Shown: piece by piece, positions 36,013-44,357 of the stretch
Numbering within the stretch: the stretch's first letter is position 1
Layout of the letters: every line of letters starts with the position of its first letter
Assembly: GCF_015999545.1 (NCBI RefSeq)
Contig: NZ_CP065546.1
Coordinates: 2,223,501 to 2,287,500, forward strand
Source: Lysinibacillus sp. JNUCC-52
Lineage (GTDB): Bacteria; Bacillota; Bacilli; Bacillales_A; Planococcaceae
DNA length: 64,000 bases
Direction of reading: 5' to 3'
Notes under the pieces: generated by a model
What the model saw: only the letters and a program-made list of their open reading frames with translations
Told to the model about the DNA's origin: nothing
Database searches by the model: none
Position numbers and translations under genes: made by a program

Positions 36013-36438
36013 TTGAAAATCGCTGTTATAAAGACGAATGAAGCACAAACTGCTTTGCTTGCAAGGCTTATGCGTTCGGAAGCTGAGGGTGAAGGTGAAC
36101 TGGGCATGCTAATGGTTGGCAATGTTGGCGTCAATCGTGTACGAGCAGATTGTCTCGATTTTGGTGATATTCGAACACTCGAGCAAATGATTTATCAACG
36201 TCCAGGGGGGTTTGAAGCTACAACAAAAAGTTATTTTTATCAACGGGCACGTGATCAAGACATTCGATTAGCAAGAAGGGTTATTGAAGGTGAAAGGTTC
36301 CATCCGGCTACTCGCTCACTGTGGTTTTTCAGACCTGAGGGCGGTTGCCCTGAACAATGGTATGGTCAATGGAATACGGGGCGTTACAAATCGCATTGCT
36401 TCTTCTCACCAACTGAAGAAGATTGTCCTCAAATTTAA
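36013..36438 (+). CDS. cwlJ: Spore cortex-lytic enzyme CwlJ
   Basis: A hydrolase of the SleB/CwlJ (Hydrolase_2) family, about 141 residues. RSEAEGEGELGMLMVGNVGVNR is cut here to its key parts: Glu in EAEGEG and GNVGVNR; YQRARD, LWFFRPEG and HCFF follow. It degrades cortex peptidoglycan during germination, triggered by Ca-dipicolinate. The start is uncertain. The ATG at 35971 has no ribosome site, while GAGGAGG (36005-36011) lies 1 nt before a TTG (36013) and 7 nt before ATC (36019). Alignment to B. subtilis CwlJ from memory puts the N-terminus here. It is in an operon with gerQ. Confidence 0.85.
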   Translation: MKIAVIKTNEAQTALLARLMRSEAEGEGELGMLMVGNVGVNRVRADCLDFGDIRTLEQMIYQRPGGFEATTKSYFYQRARDQDIRLARRVIEGERFHPATRSLWFFRPEGGCPEQWYGQWNTGRYKSHCFFSPTEEDCPQI

Positions 36439-36458
36439 ATGAAAGAAGGTCGATACTT

Positions 36459-36794
36459 ATGATGCCTTACTATTGGACACCGACAACTCAACAACAAATG
36501 ACACCTCCTCCAGTGACGCTTCCAAGCGGACGGCCACCTGGACGTGAGGAGTCGTACATTGAAAACATCTTACGTTTGAATCGAGGAAAACCTGGAACAT
36601 TCCACTTTTCCTTTGAACATGCTGTTGAGCAAGGAAAAAACACAAAAACGGTACGTGGTGTAGTAGAAGCTGCAGGTAGGGACCATGTTATTTTAAGAGA
36701 AATTAAGTCAAATCACCGCTTTTTATTCCCAATGATTTACTTTGATTTCGCTGAATTCGATGAGGAAATGTCTTATTTCAATCAAAATCCATAA
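36459..36794 (+). CDS. gerQ: Spore coat protein GerQ
   Basis: A protein of 111 residues from the ATG at 36459, after GAAAGAAGGT. A Pro/Gln/Thr-rich N-terminus (YYWTPTTQQQMTPPP) provides glutamines for transglutaminase cross-linking. The C-terminal domain is conserved (SYIENILRLNRGK, GRDHVILRE, DFAEFDEEMSYF). GerQ is required to place CwlJ in the coat; here it lies 20 nt after cwlJ. Confidence 0.93.
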   Translation: MMPYYWTPTTQQQMTPPPVTLPSGRPPGREESYIENILRLNRGKPGTFHFSFEHAVEQGKNTKTVRGVVEAAGRDHVILREIKSNHRFLFPMIYFDFAEFDEEMSYFNQNP

Positions 36795-36820
36795 CTGAAA
36801 TGAGGTTTGGACAAAAGAGA

Positions 36821-36858
36821 AAAGTGTTAGATTGACCTCAATCAATCTAACACTTTTT
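36821..36858 (+). terminator. cwlJ-gerQ terminator
   Basis: The perfect 14-bp stem AAAGTGTTAGATTG/CAATCTAACACTTT is followed by TTT. Confidence 0.9.
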
Positions 36859-36875
36859 TGTTGCACAGTTGTTGT

Positions 36876-36956
36876 CCCCACCGTAAGCCGCAACCTTCGA
36901 CATCATGCCGAATAGCCGTATCTAACGCTACGTGCATACCCGCAGGAAGCATCGCC
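36876..36956 (-). repeat. Degraded copy of the GC-rich hairpin element
   Basis: On the minus strand TTCCTGCGGG and GGTTGCGGCTTACGGTG can be read in the same order as in the full copies at 41175 and 41445. The middle has diverged. Confidence 0.6.
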
Positions 36957-36980
36957 TTCACTCGTTATGTCCAAGACTTA

Positions 36981-38159
36981 CTAGTTATTCCCTTGCAAAT
37001 ATTGTAAAGTCGCTTTTCCTAATGTTTTTGCTGCAATTAGCATTGCACGTTCGTCAAAATCAAAACGTGCATGATGATGTGGATAGGCTGTTTCCCACTC
37101 AGGTTTTTTGGCACCTGTAAAGAAAAACGTACCAGGAATGTTCTCCAGATAATACGCAAAATCTTCTCCAATCATAAACGGTGGGCACGTAATAACATTT
37201 TTCACCCCAGGAATATCCGCTGCAAGCTGTTGAACAAATTGTGTTTCTTTCACATGATTATATACGGGTGGATATCCTCTTGTATAACGATATTCATAAC
37301 TTGCACCAAAGGCAAGACACGTAGCTTTTAATATTGCCTCTAGCTCATGTTCCATTTGTGTACGTACTTGCTCCTCAAAAGTCCTTACAGTACCAGTTAA
37401 AACTACTCGATCTGCAATCACATTAAATGGATTTATCGCTTCAAAATGTCCAATTGTTAAGACGGCAGATTTTAAAGGGTCTATACGACGAGCGACTAAT
37501 TGCTGGGCATTTATCACAAATTGAGAAGCTAGTACAACCGCATCGATGGAATGATGTGGCTCTGCACCATGTCCTCCTTTTCCTTGTAAAACAATTTCCA
37601 CTTTATCAGCAGCCGCCATAATCGCCCCCTCTCTCACTAAAATATCCCCAAGTGGCGTCGGTGCCCATAAATGTGTACCAAATATTACGTCTACCCCATC
37701 AAGACAACCATCTTCTATCATCGGCTTTGCTCCGCCTGGCGCAACTTCCTCTGCATGCTGATGAATGAACACTACATTGCCTGCAAGCTCATCCTTCATA
37801 GCATTTAGTACTTTGGCAAGTCCAAGTAGTGTTGCGGTATGCCCATCATGTCCACAAGCATGCATTTTACCGTCGATCTTAGACTTATAAGGCACATCAT
37901 TTTCCTCTTGGATGGCTAATGCGTCAAAATCAGCACGTAACGCCACCGTTTTTCCTTGCTTTGCACCACGTAACGTTGCCACGACGCCTCGTTCACCGAC
38001 TTGCTCCCTTACTTCATGCCCTAATGCTTTATGAAAAGCTGCTATGTAGGCAGGTGTTTCCACTTCTTCAAAGGAGATTTCCGGATTCTGATGTAAATGA
38101 CGACGAATTGCTACCATCTCATCAAAGCACTCATCAAGCAAATTAAATAATTTTTCCAT
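36981..38159 (-). CDS. M20 family amidohydrolase (N-acyl amino acid hydrolase type)
   Basis: A metallopeptidase-fold protein of 392 residues. Metal-site motifs are HACGHDGHTATLLG and EEVAPGGAKPMIEDG; GTHLWAPTPLG precedes the lid domain (about 180-290). It removes an acyl or related group from amino acids; family members act on hippurate, N-acetyl amino acids or indole conjugates, so the substrate is open. A GTG 3 nt upstream is an alternative start. A ribosome site AAAGCGGGG is present. It is a single gene. Confidence 0.88.
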   Translation of the reverse strand: MEKLFNLLDECFDEMVAIRRHLHQNPEISFEEVETPAYIAAFHKALGHEVREQVGERGVVATLRGAKQGKTVALRADFDALAIQEENDVPYKSKIDGKMHACGHDGHTATLLGLAKVLNAMKDELAGNVVFIHQHAEEVAPGGAKPMIEDGCLDGVDVIFGTHLWAPTPLGDILVREGAIMAAADKVEIVLQGKGGHGAEPHHSIDAVVLASQFVINAQQLVARRIDPLKSAVLTIGHFEAINPFNVIADRVVLTGTVRTFEEQVRTQMEHELEAILKATCLAFGASYEYRYTRGYPPVYNHVKETQFVQQLAADIPGVKNVITCPPFMIGEDFAYYLENIPGTFFFTGAKKPEWETAYPHHHARFDFDERAMLIAAKTLGKATLQYLQGNN

Positions 38160-38353
38160 CACTATAGCCCCGCTTTCTTTTGTTCCATTTTTAGTAATAC
38201 TAGTGTACTCTACTAATCCTTACAAAAACAATAGGAATTAAAATTATTCATAAGCCGTTGCCGTTTTAGCTATAAAAAATAGCATGCCAGCATTACCTAG
38301 CACACTACTTTTTAAATATTTCTGTCCAAAGGTGGTGAAAAAATCTCCGTTAA

Positions 38354-38734
38354 TCATTTTGCATGTTTTAATGCACTAACAATAATCAAAACCCAACCGG
38401 CTAAAAATAACACACCACCTATTGGTGTAATTGCCCCAAGTACTTTAATGCCGCTTACCGCTAACACATATAGGCTACCTGCAAAAAACACAATCCCTAG
38501 GTTAAAGAAAATTCCCGCTAACTTTAATTGTTTGACCTCACCTAGCAATTTCGAGCTCATTAATAGACCGATTATGAGTAAACCCGTAGCATGGAACATT
38601 TGATATTGCACAGCTGTTTCCCAAATGCTAAGACCATAATCATCTACAATATCCTTTAAAGCATGTGCACCAAATGCACCTAATGCTACTGCTAAAAAAC
38701 CATGAAGTGCACCTGTGACAATAAATTTTTTCAT
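38354..38734 (-). CDS. ywdK: DUF423 membrane protein (YwdK)
   Basis: A protein of 126 residues with four hydrophobic segments. GALHGFLAVALGAFGAHAL and PIGGVLFLAGW are DUF423 hallmarks. The function is unknown. It lies just downstream of ywdI, as in B. subtilis. Confidence 0.9.
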   Translation of the reverse strand: MKKFIVTGALHGFLAVALGAFGAHALKDIVDDYGLSIWETAVQYQMFHATGLLIIGLLMSSKLLGEVKQLKLAGIFFNLGIVFFAGSLYVLAVSGIKVLGAITPIGGVLFLAGWVLIIVSALKHAK

Positions 38735-38802
38735 CTTAATTACCCTACCTTTTTCATCTTAGCGCTCCAATTACTAGTATTAGGAACGTTTAATGTCTTT
38801 AT

Positions 38803-39069
38803 TTAAAAATCAAAAATCGAATCCCCATTTGCACCATCGTCATGCTGTATCTTTGTTGCATTTAAAGTAGATGGCTTTTGCTCTGTAACTAACATTTGTG
38901 GTAAATGTTTTGGTTGCATGTTTGTGTTATTTGTAGGTAAATCCAGTACTACATCACATAATGCACGAATGGCTGTCAGTGCCTCGCGAATTTGCTGTTC
39001 ATTCGTTGCATTATTTGCACTAGCTAATTGTTTTTCAAGTTGCTGCATGACAGCTTCATATGAAATCAT
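38803..39069 (-). CDS. ywdI: YwdI family protein
   Basis: A small soluble protein of 88 residues, N-terminal helices (SYEAVMQQLEKQLASA, IREALTAIRALCDVVL) and a polar tail. The position between ung and ywdK identifies it as YwdI. The function is unknown. Its ATG overlaps the stop of the 59-residue Cys protein upstream (ATGA). Confidence 0.8.
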   Translation of the reverse strand: MISYEAVMQQLEKQLASANNATNEQQIREALTAIRALCDVVLDLPTNNTNMQPKHLPQMLVTEQKPSTLNATKIQHDDGANGDSIFDF

Positions 39070-39245
39070 TGCGCTCTCTCACCTTCTGCTTTTGGCACAA
39101 ATTTTAGGCAGTCCATGCCAGACGATTGTTTGACAACAACTGATGGTAGTTGCTTTGTTTTAAAGCCGTATGCTACACAAGCACGCGGTGTTTGCGGGTC
39201 CCATGTTACTTTGAAATAATGACATTTAAAACAATTTACCTGCAT
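39066..39245 (-). CDS. Small Cys-rich protein, 59 residues, coupled to ywdI
   Basis: A short gene from the ATG at 39245, with the ribosome site GAGAGGC, to TGA overlapping ywdI by 4 nt. It begins MQVNCFKCHYFKVTWDPQ, with later cysteines in RACVAYGFK and MDCLKF; four to five cysteines suggest a small metal-binding or redox domain. I recognise no named family. Overlap with ywdI and codon pattern argue that it is real. Confidence 0.75.
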   Translation of the reverse strand: MQVNCFKCHYFKVTWDPQTPRACVAYGFKTKQLPSVVVKQSSGMDCLKFVPKAEGERAQ

Positions 39246-39320
39246 TGCCGTGCCTCTCTTTCTTCTTAATTAACTGTACCATGATTTTTATAGTGTATAA
39301 AGCAAACGATTTGTGCCACT

Positions 39321-39998
39321 TTACCCTAGACACCAATCGATTGGCTGTTCTCCCCAATCATTTAATTGCTCATTTATTTTTGAATACGGTTTGCTGCCAA
39401 AAAAGCCTCTATAGGCACTTAATGGACTTGGATGTGGCGCTTCTAAAATGACATGGGGTGTTGCATGTTGATAAATTATTTGCTTTTTACGCTGTGCTGG
39501 TTTGCCCCATAGCACAAAGATAATTGGTTTTGGTCGCGCTGCCAGTTTTTCAATAACAGCGTCTGTGAACTGTTCCCATCCTTGGTTCTTATGAGAATGG
39601 GCCTGTCCCGCCCTGACTGTTAGTACAGTATTTAAAAGCAGGACACCCTGCTGTGCCCATTTCGTTAACGTACCATGCTGAGGAACTGGGCAGCCAATAT
39701 CGTCTTGTAATTCCTGTAGCATATTGCGTAAGCTTGGCGGGTGTGGAACATCTGGCTTCACAGAAAAACTTAAGCCATGTGCTTGGTTCGGGCCATGGTA
39801 TGGATCTTGCCCTAAAATTACAACTTTTACATCACGATAAGCAGTACAATGAAATGCATTCATTACATCGCTTATCGGTGGATATATCGTCTGTGTCGAA
39901 TATTCATGTGCCACAAATTGACGTAACTGTTGGTAGTATGGTTTTTCTAATTCATCTGCTAGTATTGTTTGCCAATCATTTGGGAATACTTCTTTCAT
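39321..39998 (-). CDS. ung: Uracil-DNA glycosylase
   Basis: A family 1 UNG of 225 residues. The start at 39998 was chosen because GAAAGGGGCG precedes it; the longer frame adds 12 unlikely residues. Motifs: water-activating [27 protein letters not shown] and the minor-groove loop [13 protein letters not shown]. It removes uracil from DNA. Position next to pdxK and ywdI matches B. subtilis. Confidence 0.97.
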   Translation of the reverse strand: MKEVFPNDWQTILADELEKPYYQQLRQFVAHEYSTQTIYPPISDVMNAFHCTAYRDVKVVILGQDPYHGPNQAHGLSFSVKPDVPHPPSLRNMLQELQDDIGCPVPQHGTLTKWAQQGVLLLNTVLTVRAGQAHSHKNQGWEQFTDAVIEKLAARPKPIIFVLWGKPAQRKKQIIYQHATPHVILEAPHPSPLSAYRGFFGSKPYSKINEQLNDWGEQPIDWCLG

Positions 39999-40170
39999 TG
40001 AAATTACGCCCCTTTCTTTCTTACAACGGTACAAAAAAATAATGTGTTATTCAAGTTTCAATTTATACTGACCTTATAAAAATATTGATTTCTGACTATT
40101 TTTACAGAATCAGAATAGGACTATACTAAACGGTAGATGAAACTATTCAAAAACGAAGGAGATCTTTCAC

Positions 40171-41001
40171 ATGGCTCTTAAAAAAACTTTAACAATTGCA
40201 GGTTCAGACACATCTGGTGGCGCTGGCATGCAAGCTGACATTAAAACATTCCAAGAACATGGCACATACGGTATGGTGGCACTAACAGTAGTTGTTACAA
40301 TGGATCCAAATGGTTGGACACATAATGTAACTCCATTACCAACAGAGCTTCTTCAAAAACAAATTGATACAGCATTATCTACAGGCATTGATGCAGTAAA
40401 AACAGGTATGCTTTCAACAGAGGAAATTATTCGCATAGCTGGTGAAGCAATCGCAAAATCTGGTACTTCTAATGTTGTAATTGATCCTGTTATGGTGTGT
40501 AAAGGTGATGATGAAGTATTAAATCCTGGGAACACTGACGCTATGATTCAATATCTTCTACCGCTAGCTGCAGTTACAACACCGAACCTTTTTGAAGCTG
40601 GTCAATTAGCTGGCACAGGTACACCTAAGTCAATTGATGACATGAAAACAGCAGCTCGTAAAATTCATGAGCTAGGTGCAAAAGCCGTTGTCATTAAAGG
40701 TGGTAAAGCATTAGCAACAGAAAAAGCAACAGACTTATTTTTTGATGGTGAGACATTCTACTTATTAGAATCAGAAAAAGTGGCTTCTACTTATAATCAT
40801 GGTGCAGGCTGTACATTCGCTGCATCAGTTACAGCTAATTTAGCTAATGGTCTATCTGTGAAAGAAGCTGTAATTGAAGCAAAAGAATTTGTTTCAGCTG
40901 CTATCGCACATGGTTGGGCGTTAAACGACTATGTTGGACCAGTAATGCACGGTGCGAAATCTCGCTTTGGCGCTCCAGAAGTGACTGTAACTGAAATTTA
41001 A
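40171..41001 (+). CDS. pdxK: Pyridoxine/HMP kinase (PdxK/ThiD family)
   Basis: A ribokinase-fold kinase of 276 residues: GSDTSGGAGMQADIKTF near the N-terminus, VIDPVMVCKG, and the catalytic GAGCTFAASV with Cys, as in B. subtilis PdxK (YwdB). It phosphorylates pyridoxine/pyridoxal and perhaps hydroxymethylpyrimidine. It is a single gene with ribosome site AAGGAGATC. Confidence 0.92.
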   Translation: MALKKTLTIAGSDTSGGAGMQADIKTFQEHGTYGMVALTVVVTMDPNGWTHNVTPLPTELLQKQIDTALSTGIDAVKTGMLSTEEIIRIAGEAIAKSGTSNVVIDPVMVCKGDDEVLNPGNTDAMIQYLLPLAAVTTPNLFEAGQLAGTGTPKSIDDMKTAARKIHELGAKAVVIKGGKALATEKATDLFFDGETFYLLESEKVASTYNHGAGCTFAASVTANLANGLSVKEAVIEAKEFVSAAIAHGWALNDYVGPVMHGAKSRFGAPEVTVTEI

Positions 41002-41030
41002 AAATTGTAAAAGTACATTTAAATAGTAAA

Positions 41031-41056
41031 GAGAGCACTAATTAAAGTGCTCTCTT
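41031..41056 (+). terminator. pdxK terminator
   Basis: GAGAGCACT pairs with AGTGCTCTC and is followed by TTTTGTTTTTTT. Confidence 0.92.
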
Positions 41057-41075
41057 TTGTTTTTTTATTATAAAA

Positions 41076-41344
41076 ATAGGTTCTTACTTCCATCTTGACC
41101 ATACTGTCTGAACTTGATTTATATTGGTGATACCTTCCTTTGTTTTATAGTAGACTGCTTGCAATACTTATAAAGTTGATTGGAGTGGAAGGCGGGCGAC
41201 TCCTGCGGGAACAACACAAAACGTAAGACGCAACAGACCGCGCGCTAGCGAGGGTTGCGGCTTACGATGGCCCGCGGAAAGCGCCCGCCTGTAGCGGAAA
41301 TCAACAGCAGTAGTCATCACTTCTATATTAATTTTAAATAAAAA
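41076..41344 (+). repeat. GC-rich hairpin element, tandem copy 1
   Basis: A 269-bp unit. Its core (41175-41305) starts GTTGATTGGAG and ends AATCAAC. It folds back on itself: AGGCGGGCG with CGCCCGCCT, and CGTAAGACGCAAC with GTTGCGGCTTACG, around a CGCGCGCTAGCG top. Similar GC-rich intergenic elements recur in many Bacillales genomes as I recall. No gene is carried. Confidence 0.88.
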
Positions 41345-41605
41345 ATAGGTTCTTACTTCCATCTTGACCATACTGTCTGAACTTGATTTATATTGGTGAT
41401 ACTCTTCCTTCATTTTTTAGTAGACTGCTTGCAATACTTATAAAGTTGATTGGAGTGGAAGGCGGGCGACTCCTACGGGAACAGCACAAAACGTAAGACG
41501 CAACAGACCGCGCGCTAGCGAGGGTTGCGGCTTACGATGTGCCCGCGGAAAGCGCCCGCCTGTAGCGGAAATCAACAGCAATAGTCATCACTTCTATATT
41601 AATAA
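41345..41605 (+). repeat. GC-rich hairpin element, tandem copy 2
   Basis: Repeats the preceding unit with a few substitutions and a 1-nt insertion in the core (41445-41576). The flanks outside the hairpin are also duplicated, so this is a tandem duplication and not two insertions. Confidence 0.9.
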
Positions 41606-41620
41606 GACTATGGAATAGAA

Positions 41621-41692
41621 AAAGGTATCTAATTAGAACTGACCTATCCCCCTTGCTTACAGGTCAGGATTTTTCTAATTAAATACCTTTTT
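41621..41692. terminator. Large hairpin terminator of the thioesterase gene
   Basis: AAAGGTAT, AATTAG and TGACCT pair with AGGTCA, CTAATT and ATACCTTT in nested order. T-runs lie on both sides; it abuts the stop at 41693. Confidence 0.7.
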
Positions 41693-42238
41693 TTACATAT
41701 AGTTAACCATTAGTTCGAGCCGATAATCCCATGGATCGTTCATAGAGATAAAACTAGCTAATGCTTTACTTTCCTTTTTACGCTCCGCCCGTGCTTTTGC
41801 TCGTTCAGAGGCAGTCTCATGCAATTTAGTTTCCTCAACTGTTTCAGGTATAACACGCGGAACTGCCGTAGGCTGATTATGTTCATCAAGGGCGACAAAG
41901 GTTAATAATGCTGTCGCAGCAACTTTTCGCTCACCTGTTTTAAGATTTTCCGAAATAACTTTCACAAACACCTCCATCGAAGAAGTCCCTGTCCATGTCA
42001 CATAGGATTCAAAATAAACAGAGTCCGTCGGTCGAATAGGTTGTAAGAAATCGACTGAATCTGTGGAGGCAGTGACACAATCTCTTCTACTATGTTTGGC
42101 TGCGGAAATTGATGCGACTTGATCGATATCACTCATTAAGCGACCACCAAAAAGTGTATTATGATTGTTTACATCATTCGGAAAAACACGACTTGTCCGC
42201 ATAACTCTAGATTCTTTACAAAACTTATAATCCTTCAT
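41693..42238 (-). CDS. Acyl-CoA thioesterase, hotdog fold (YkhA-like)
   Basis: A protein of 181 residues with one hotdog domain: NHNTLFGGRLMSDIDQ carries the catalytic Asn/Asp, and TASTDSVDFLQPIR is the second hallmark. A charged C-terminal helix (SERAKARAERKKES) follows. It hydrolyses acyl-CoA to free acid and CoA. Single gene; a YkhA-type enzyme is the nearest relative I know. Confidence 0.9.
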   Translation of the reverse strand: MKDYKFCKESRVMRTSRVFPNDVNNHNTLFGGRLMSDIDQVASISAAKHSRRDCVTASTDSVDFLQPIRPTDSVYFESYVTWTGTSSMEVFVKVISENLKTGERKVAATALLTFVALDEHNQPTAVPRVIPETVEETKLHETASERAKARAERKKESKALASFISMNDPWDYRLELMVNYM

Positions 42239-42412
42239 CCCATCAATTCCTCCTATTACTTATTTTTTGTTCCTATTATAATGCAATATTTTAATTGAAA
42301 AATCAATCTTATTTTCTGAAAATTTAAAATTTTTACTTTTACACAATAAAATAGGACAAGATACAGTATCGCTATATATGCCATATATTAGCTGTATATG
42401 GGAGGGAGACGT

Positions 42413-42694
42413 ATGAAAAAACAAAAATCTGAGGAAACAACTGAAGAATCACGCTTGTTAGCTGGAGAAATCACTTCTTCTAAAGTTGAAGTAATCGCAT
42501 CCATTATATTAACTCTCGGTTATTCACTATCTACCCTTGCCACGATTTTAGCGTTACAGGAGGAGGAGGAAGATGCACAATTACTTGCTTCCAATTCACA
42601 AGATCAAAATCAACAATTTAAACAAATGTGCAAACAATTACAAGCTGTTAATAATCGTTTAGATTCCATTGAAAAAAAGCTCAATCGTTTTTAA
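42413..42694 (+). CDS. Small membrane protein with C-terminal coiled coil
   Basis: A protein of 93 residues from the ATG at 42413, placed by GGGAGGGAG just upstream. One hydrophobic segment (about 25-48, ILTLGYSLSTLATILAL) is followed by an acidic run (QEEEEDAQ) and a coiled coil (KQLQAVNNRLDSIEKKL). I do not recognise the family. It is a single gene with its own terminator. Confidence 0.7.
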   Translation: MKKQKSEETTEESRLLAGEITSSKVEVIASIILTLGYSLSTLATILALQEEEEDAQLLASNSQDQNQQFKQMCKQLQAVNNRLDSIEKKLNRF

Positions 42695-42768
42695 AAGGTA
42701 CATATCCTATTCGCTCCGTTTGCATGGAAGATTAGTAAGTAATTTTGATACGTATACATGTAAAAAAA

Positions 42769-42806
42769 CCACAATCCTCCGTCATAAAGAGGATTGTGGC
42801 TTTTTT
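42769..42806 (+). terminator. Terminator of the coiled-coil membrane gene
   Basis: The perfect 11-bp stem CCACAATCCTC/GAGGATTGTGG is followed by CTTTTTT. Confidence 0.92.
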
Positions 42807-42807
42807 A

Positions 42808-43185
42808 CTATACTATGATAATGAGCTTTCATGTCTTCTCTACACGCAACAGCTCTAAACCTAAATATGTAGAAGAACGTCATCTATTGTACCAAGATAG
42901 AAATCGTTTTTGTTCAACTTAAAATCCCCTTCTACATGGTAAGCTGTCCCACTCTACGTGAGAGAAGTCAAATATGCAACATCTTTTTATTTTGTGAAAC
43001 CGCATACAAATTAAAACGACACTTTTTGTACATATTTGCTTTCACACTCTATATATTGATACATTACAATAACTTTTTCAAGGATTTTGCTTTAAAAAAA
43101 GAACTAAAGAATCATAAACTTTTACAATTTCACTATTTTACATGCGTATAAAATATGAAAATCAGCCTCAACAAAAATTGGTCAT
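42808..43185. other. Gene-free AT-rich stretch
   Basis: About 380 bp with no convincing gene. A 71-codon open frame lies inside, but its composition is just that of AT-rich DNA and no ribosome site precedes it. Confidence 0.5.
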
Positions 43186-43220
43186 AAAAAGGTCATTCAA
43201 TTTCCCTTTGTGACCTTTTT
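43186..43220 (+). promoter_or_regulatory. Perfect inverted repeat upstream of yojF-bshB2
   Basis: AAAAAGGTCA and TGACCTTTTT are perfect complements (10 bp) 15 nt apart, ending about 40 bp before the yojF ATG. It may be a terminator for transcripts from the left or an operator. Confidence 0.45.
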
Positions 43221-43261
43221 TGACTATACTTAAGAAAGACATAATCGAGAGGAGTGTTAAG

Positions 43262-43612
43262 ATGCAAGAAGTACAAGTAGAGACGTTGCAAGAATTACTA
43301 AATTCTTTCGCCAACAAAGACGTTTATATCCATCTTGAGACGACAAACGGTTCTTACGCAGCACACTATGATGAAAAGTTTTTTAACGCTGGTGCATTCA
43401 TACGTAATGCAAAAATTAATTACGAACTGGCAAAAGTGGTAGATGACTCTCCACATCGTGTCGGCTTAAAAATGGCACATGGTTGGGTTTATGCTCAAGG
43501 CATTACACATTATGAATTAGATGATTTAGGCCGTTTGTTAATGGCTGGACTAGACTATTCAGGTAAATTGGCGATAGCACTTGAAATTAGCGAAACGCCA
43601 TTTACTTATTAA
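43262..43612 (+). CDS. yojF: YojF family protein (DUF1806), bacillithiol gene partner
   Basis: A protein of 116 residues from the ATG at 43262, after GAGAGGAG. It matches YojF in size, in THYELDDLGRLLMAGLD and in being directly before bshB2, as in B. subtilis yojF-yojG. The function is unknown; constant pairing suggests a link to bacillithiol. Confidence 0.85.
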   Translation: MQEVQVETLQELLNSFANKDVYIHLETTNGSYAAHYDEKFFNAGAFIRNAKINYELAKVVDDSPHRVGLKMAHGWVYAQGITHYELDDLGRLLMAGLDYSGKLAIALEISETPFTY

Positions 43613-43625
43613 GGGGGACAACTAT

Positions 43626-44315
43626 TTGAATTTACAACCACAACGTCATATTTTAATTGTTTACCCTCACCCAGATGATGAGGCTTTTTCAGTTGCTGGA
43701 ACGATTGCCTATTATACAAAAAAGATGAATACACCTGTTACATATGCCTGCCTAACATTGGGTGAAATGGGTCGTAATTTAGGAAATCCACCTTTCGCTA
43801 CGCGTGAATCGTTGCCAGAAATACGCCGCAAGGAGCTAGTTGCTGCAGCAGATGCTATGGGTATTCAAGATTTACGCATGCTCGGCCTACGCGATAAAAC
43901 AATTGAATTTGAAGATGATGAAAAAATGGTCAAACTCGTGGAGGGGCTAATCGAAGAATTGATGCCATCGCTTATTTTCACGTTCCTTCCAGGCTTTGCA
44001 GTGCATCCTGACCACGAAGCAACAGCACGTGCAGTTGTTGAGGCTGTTCGTCGCATGCCTAAAGCAGCACGCCCTCAAATTTTAGCGTGTGCCTTTGCTA
44101 ATGATACACTCGAGAAAAACGGTGAGCCACATGTAGAAATCGATATTCGCGAAATGAAGATGGATAAATTACAGGCATTACAAGCTCACGCTTCACAAAC
44201 AGGTTGGATGATGCAAGAAACAGAAAAACGCATTGACGACGGAGAGCCAATGAGCGAAAGCTGGCTGAATGTTGAAAAGTTCTACATTGTTAATCCTGAC
44301 AATTATATAAAATAA
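43626..44315 (+). CDS. bshB2: Bacillithiol biosynthesis deacetylase BshB2
   Basis: A LmbE-like zinc deacetylase of 229 residues. The metal motif HPDDEAF follows a hydrophobic strand near residue 14, and the second part is HPDHEATARAVV. The start is the TTG at 43626, 8 nt after AAGGGGG and 13 nt after the yojF stop. It removes the acetyl group from GlcNAc-malate in the bacillithiol pathway or from bacillithiol conjugates. Confidence 0.93.
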   Translation: MNLQPQRHILIVYPHPDDEAFSVAGTIAYYTKKMNTPVTYACLTLGEMGRNLGNPPFATRESLPEIRRKELVAAADAMGIQDLRMLGLRDKTIEFEDDEKMVKLVEGLIEELMPSLIFTFLPGFAVHPDHEATARAVVEAVRRMPKAARPQILACAFANDTLEKNGEPHVEIDIREMKMDKLQALQAHASQTGWMMQETEKRIDDGEPMSESWLNVEKFYIVNPDNYIK

Positions 44316-44319
44316 TACC

Positions 44320-44357
44320 AAAAGCGGTTGTGCCCTAAAAAGGTCACAACCGCTTTT
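44320..44357. terminator. Bidirectional terminator between bshB2 and terC
   Basis: The perfect 13-bp stem AAAAGCGGTTGTG/CACAACCGCTTTT lies between two converging stops. Confidence 0.9.

Noticed and set aside
41168..41413. 81-codon open frame on the minus strand
   Set aside because: It lies within the GC-rich hairpin repeat and would be a by-product of it.
42936..43151. 71-codon open frame on the plus strand
   Set aside because: Poor ribosome site, composition of AT-rich noncoding DNA, no protein pattern.
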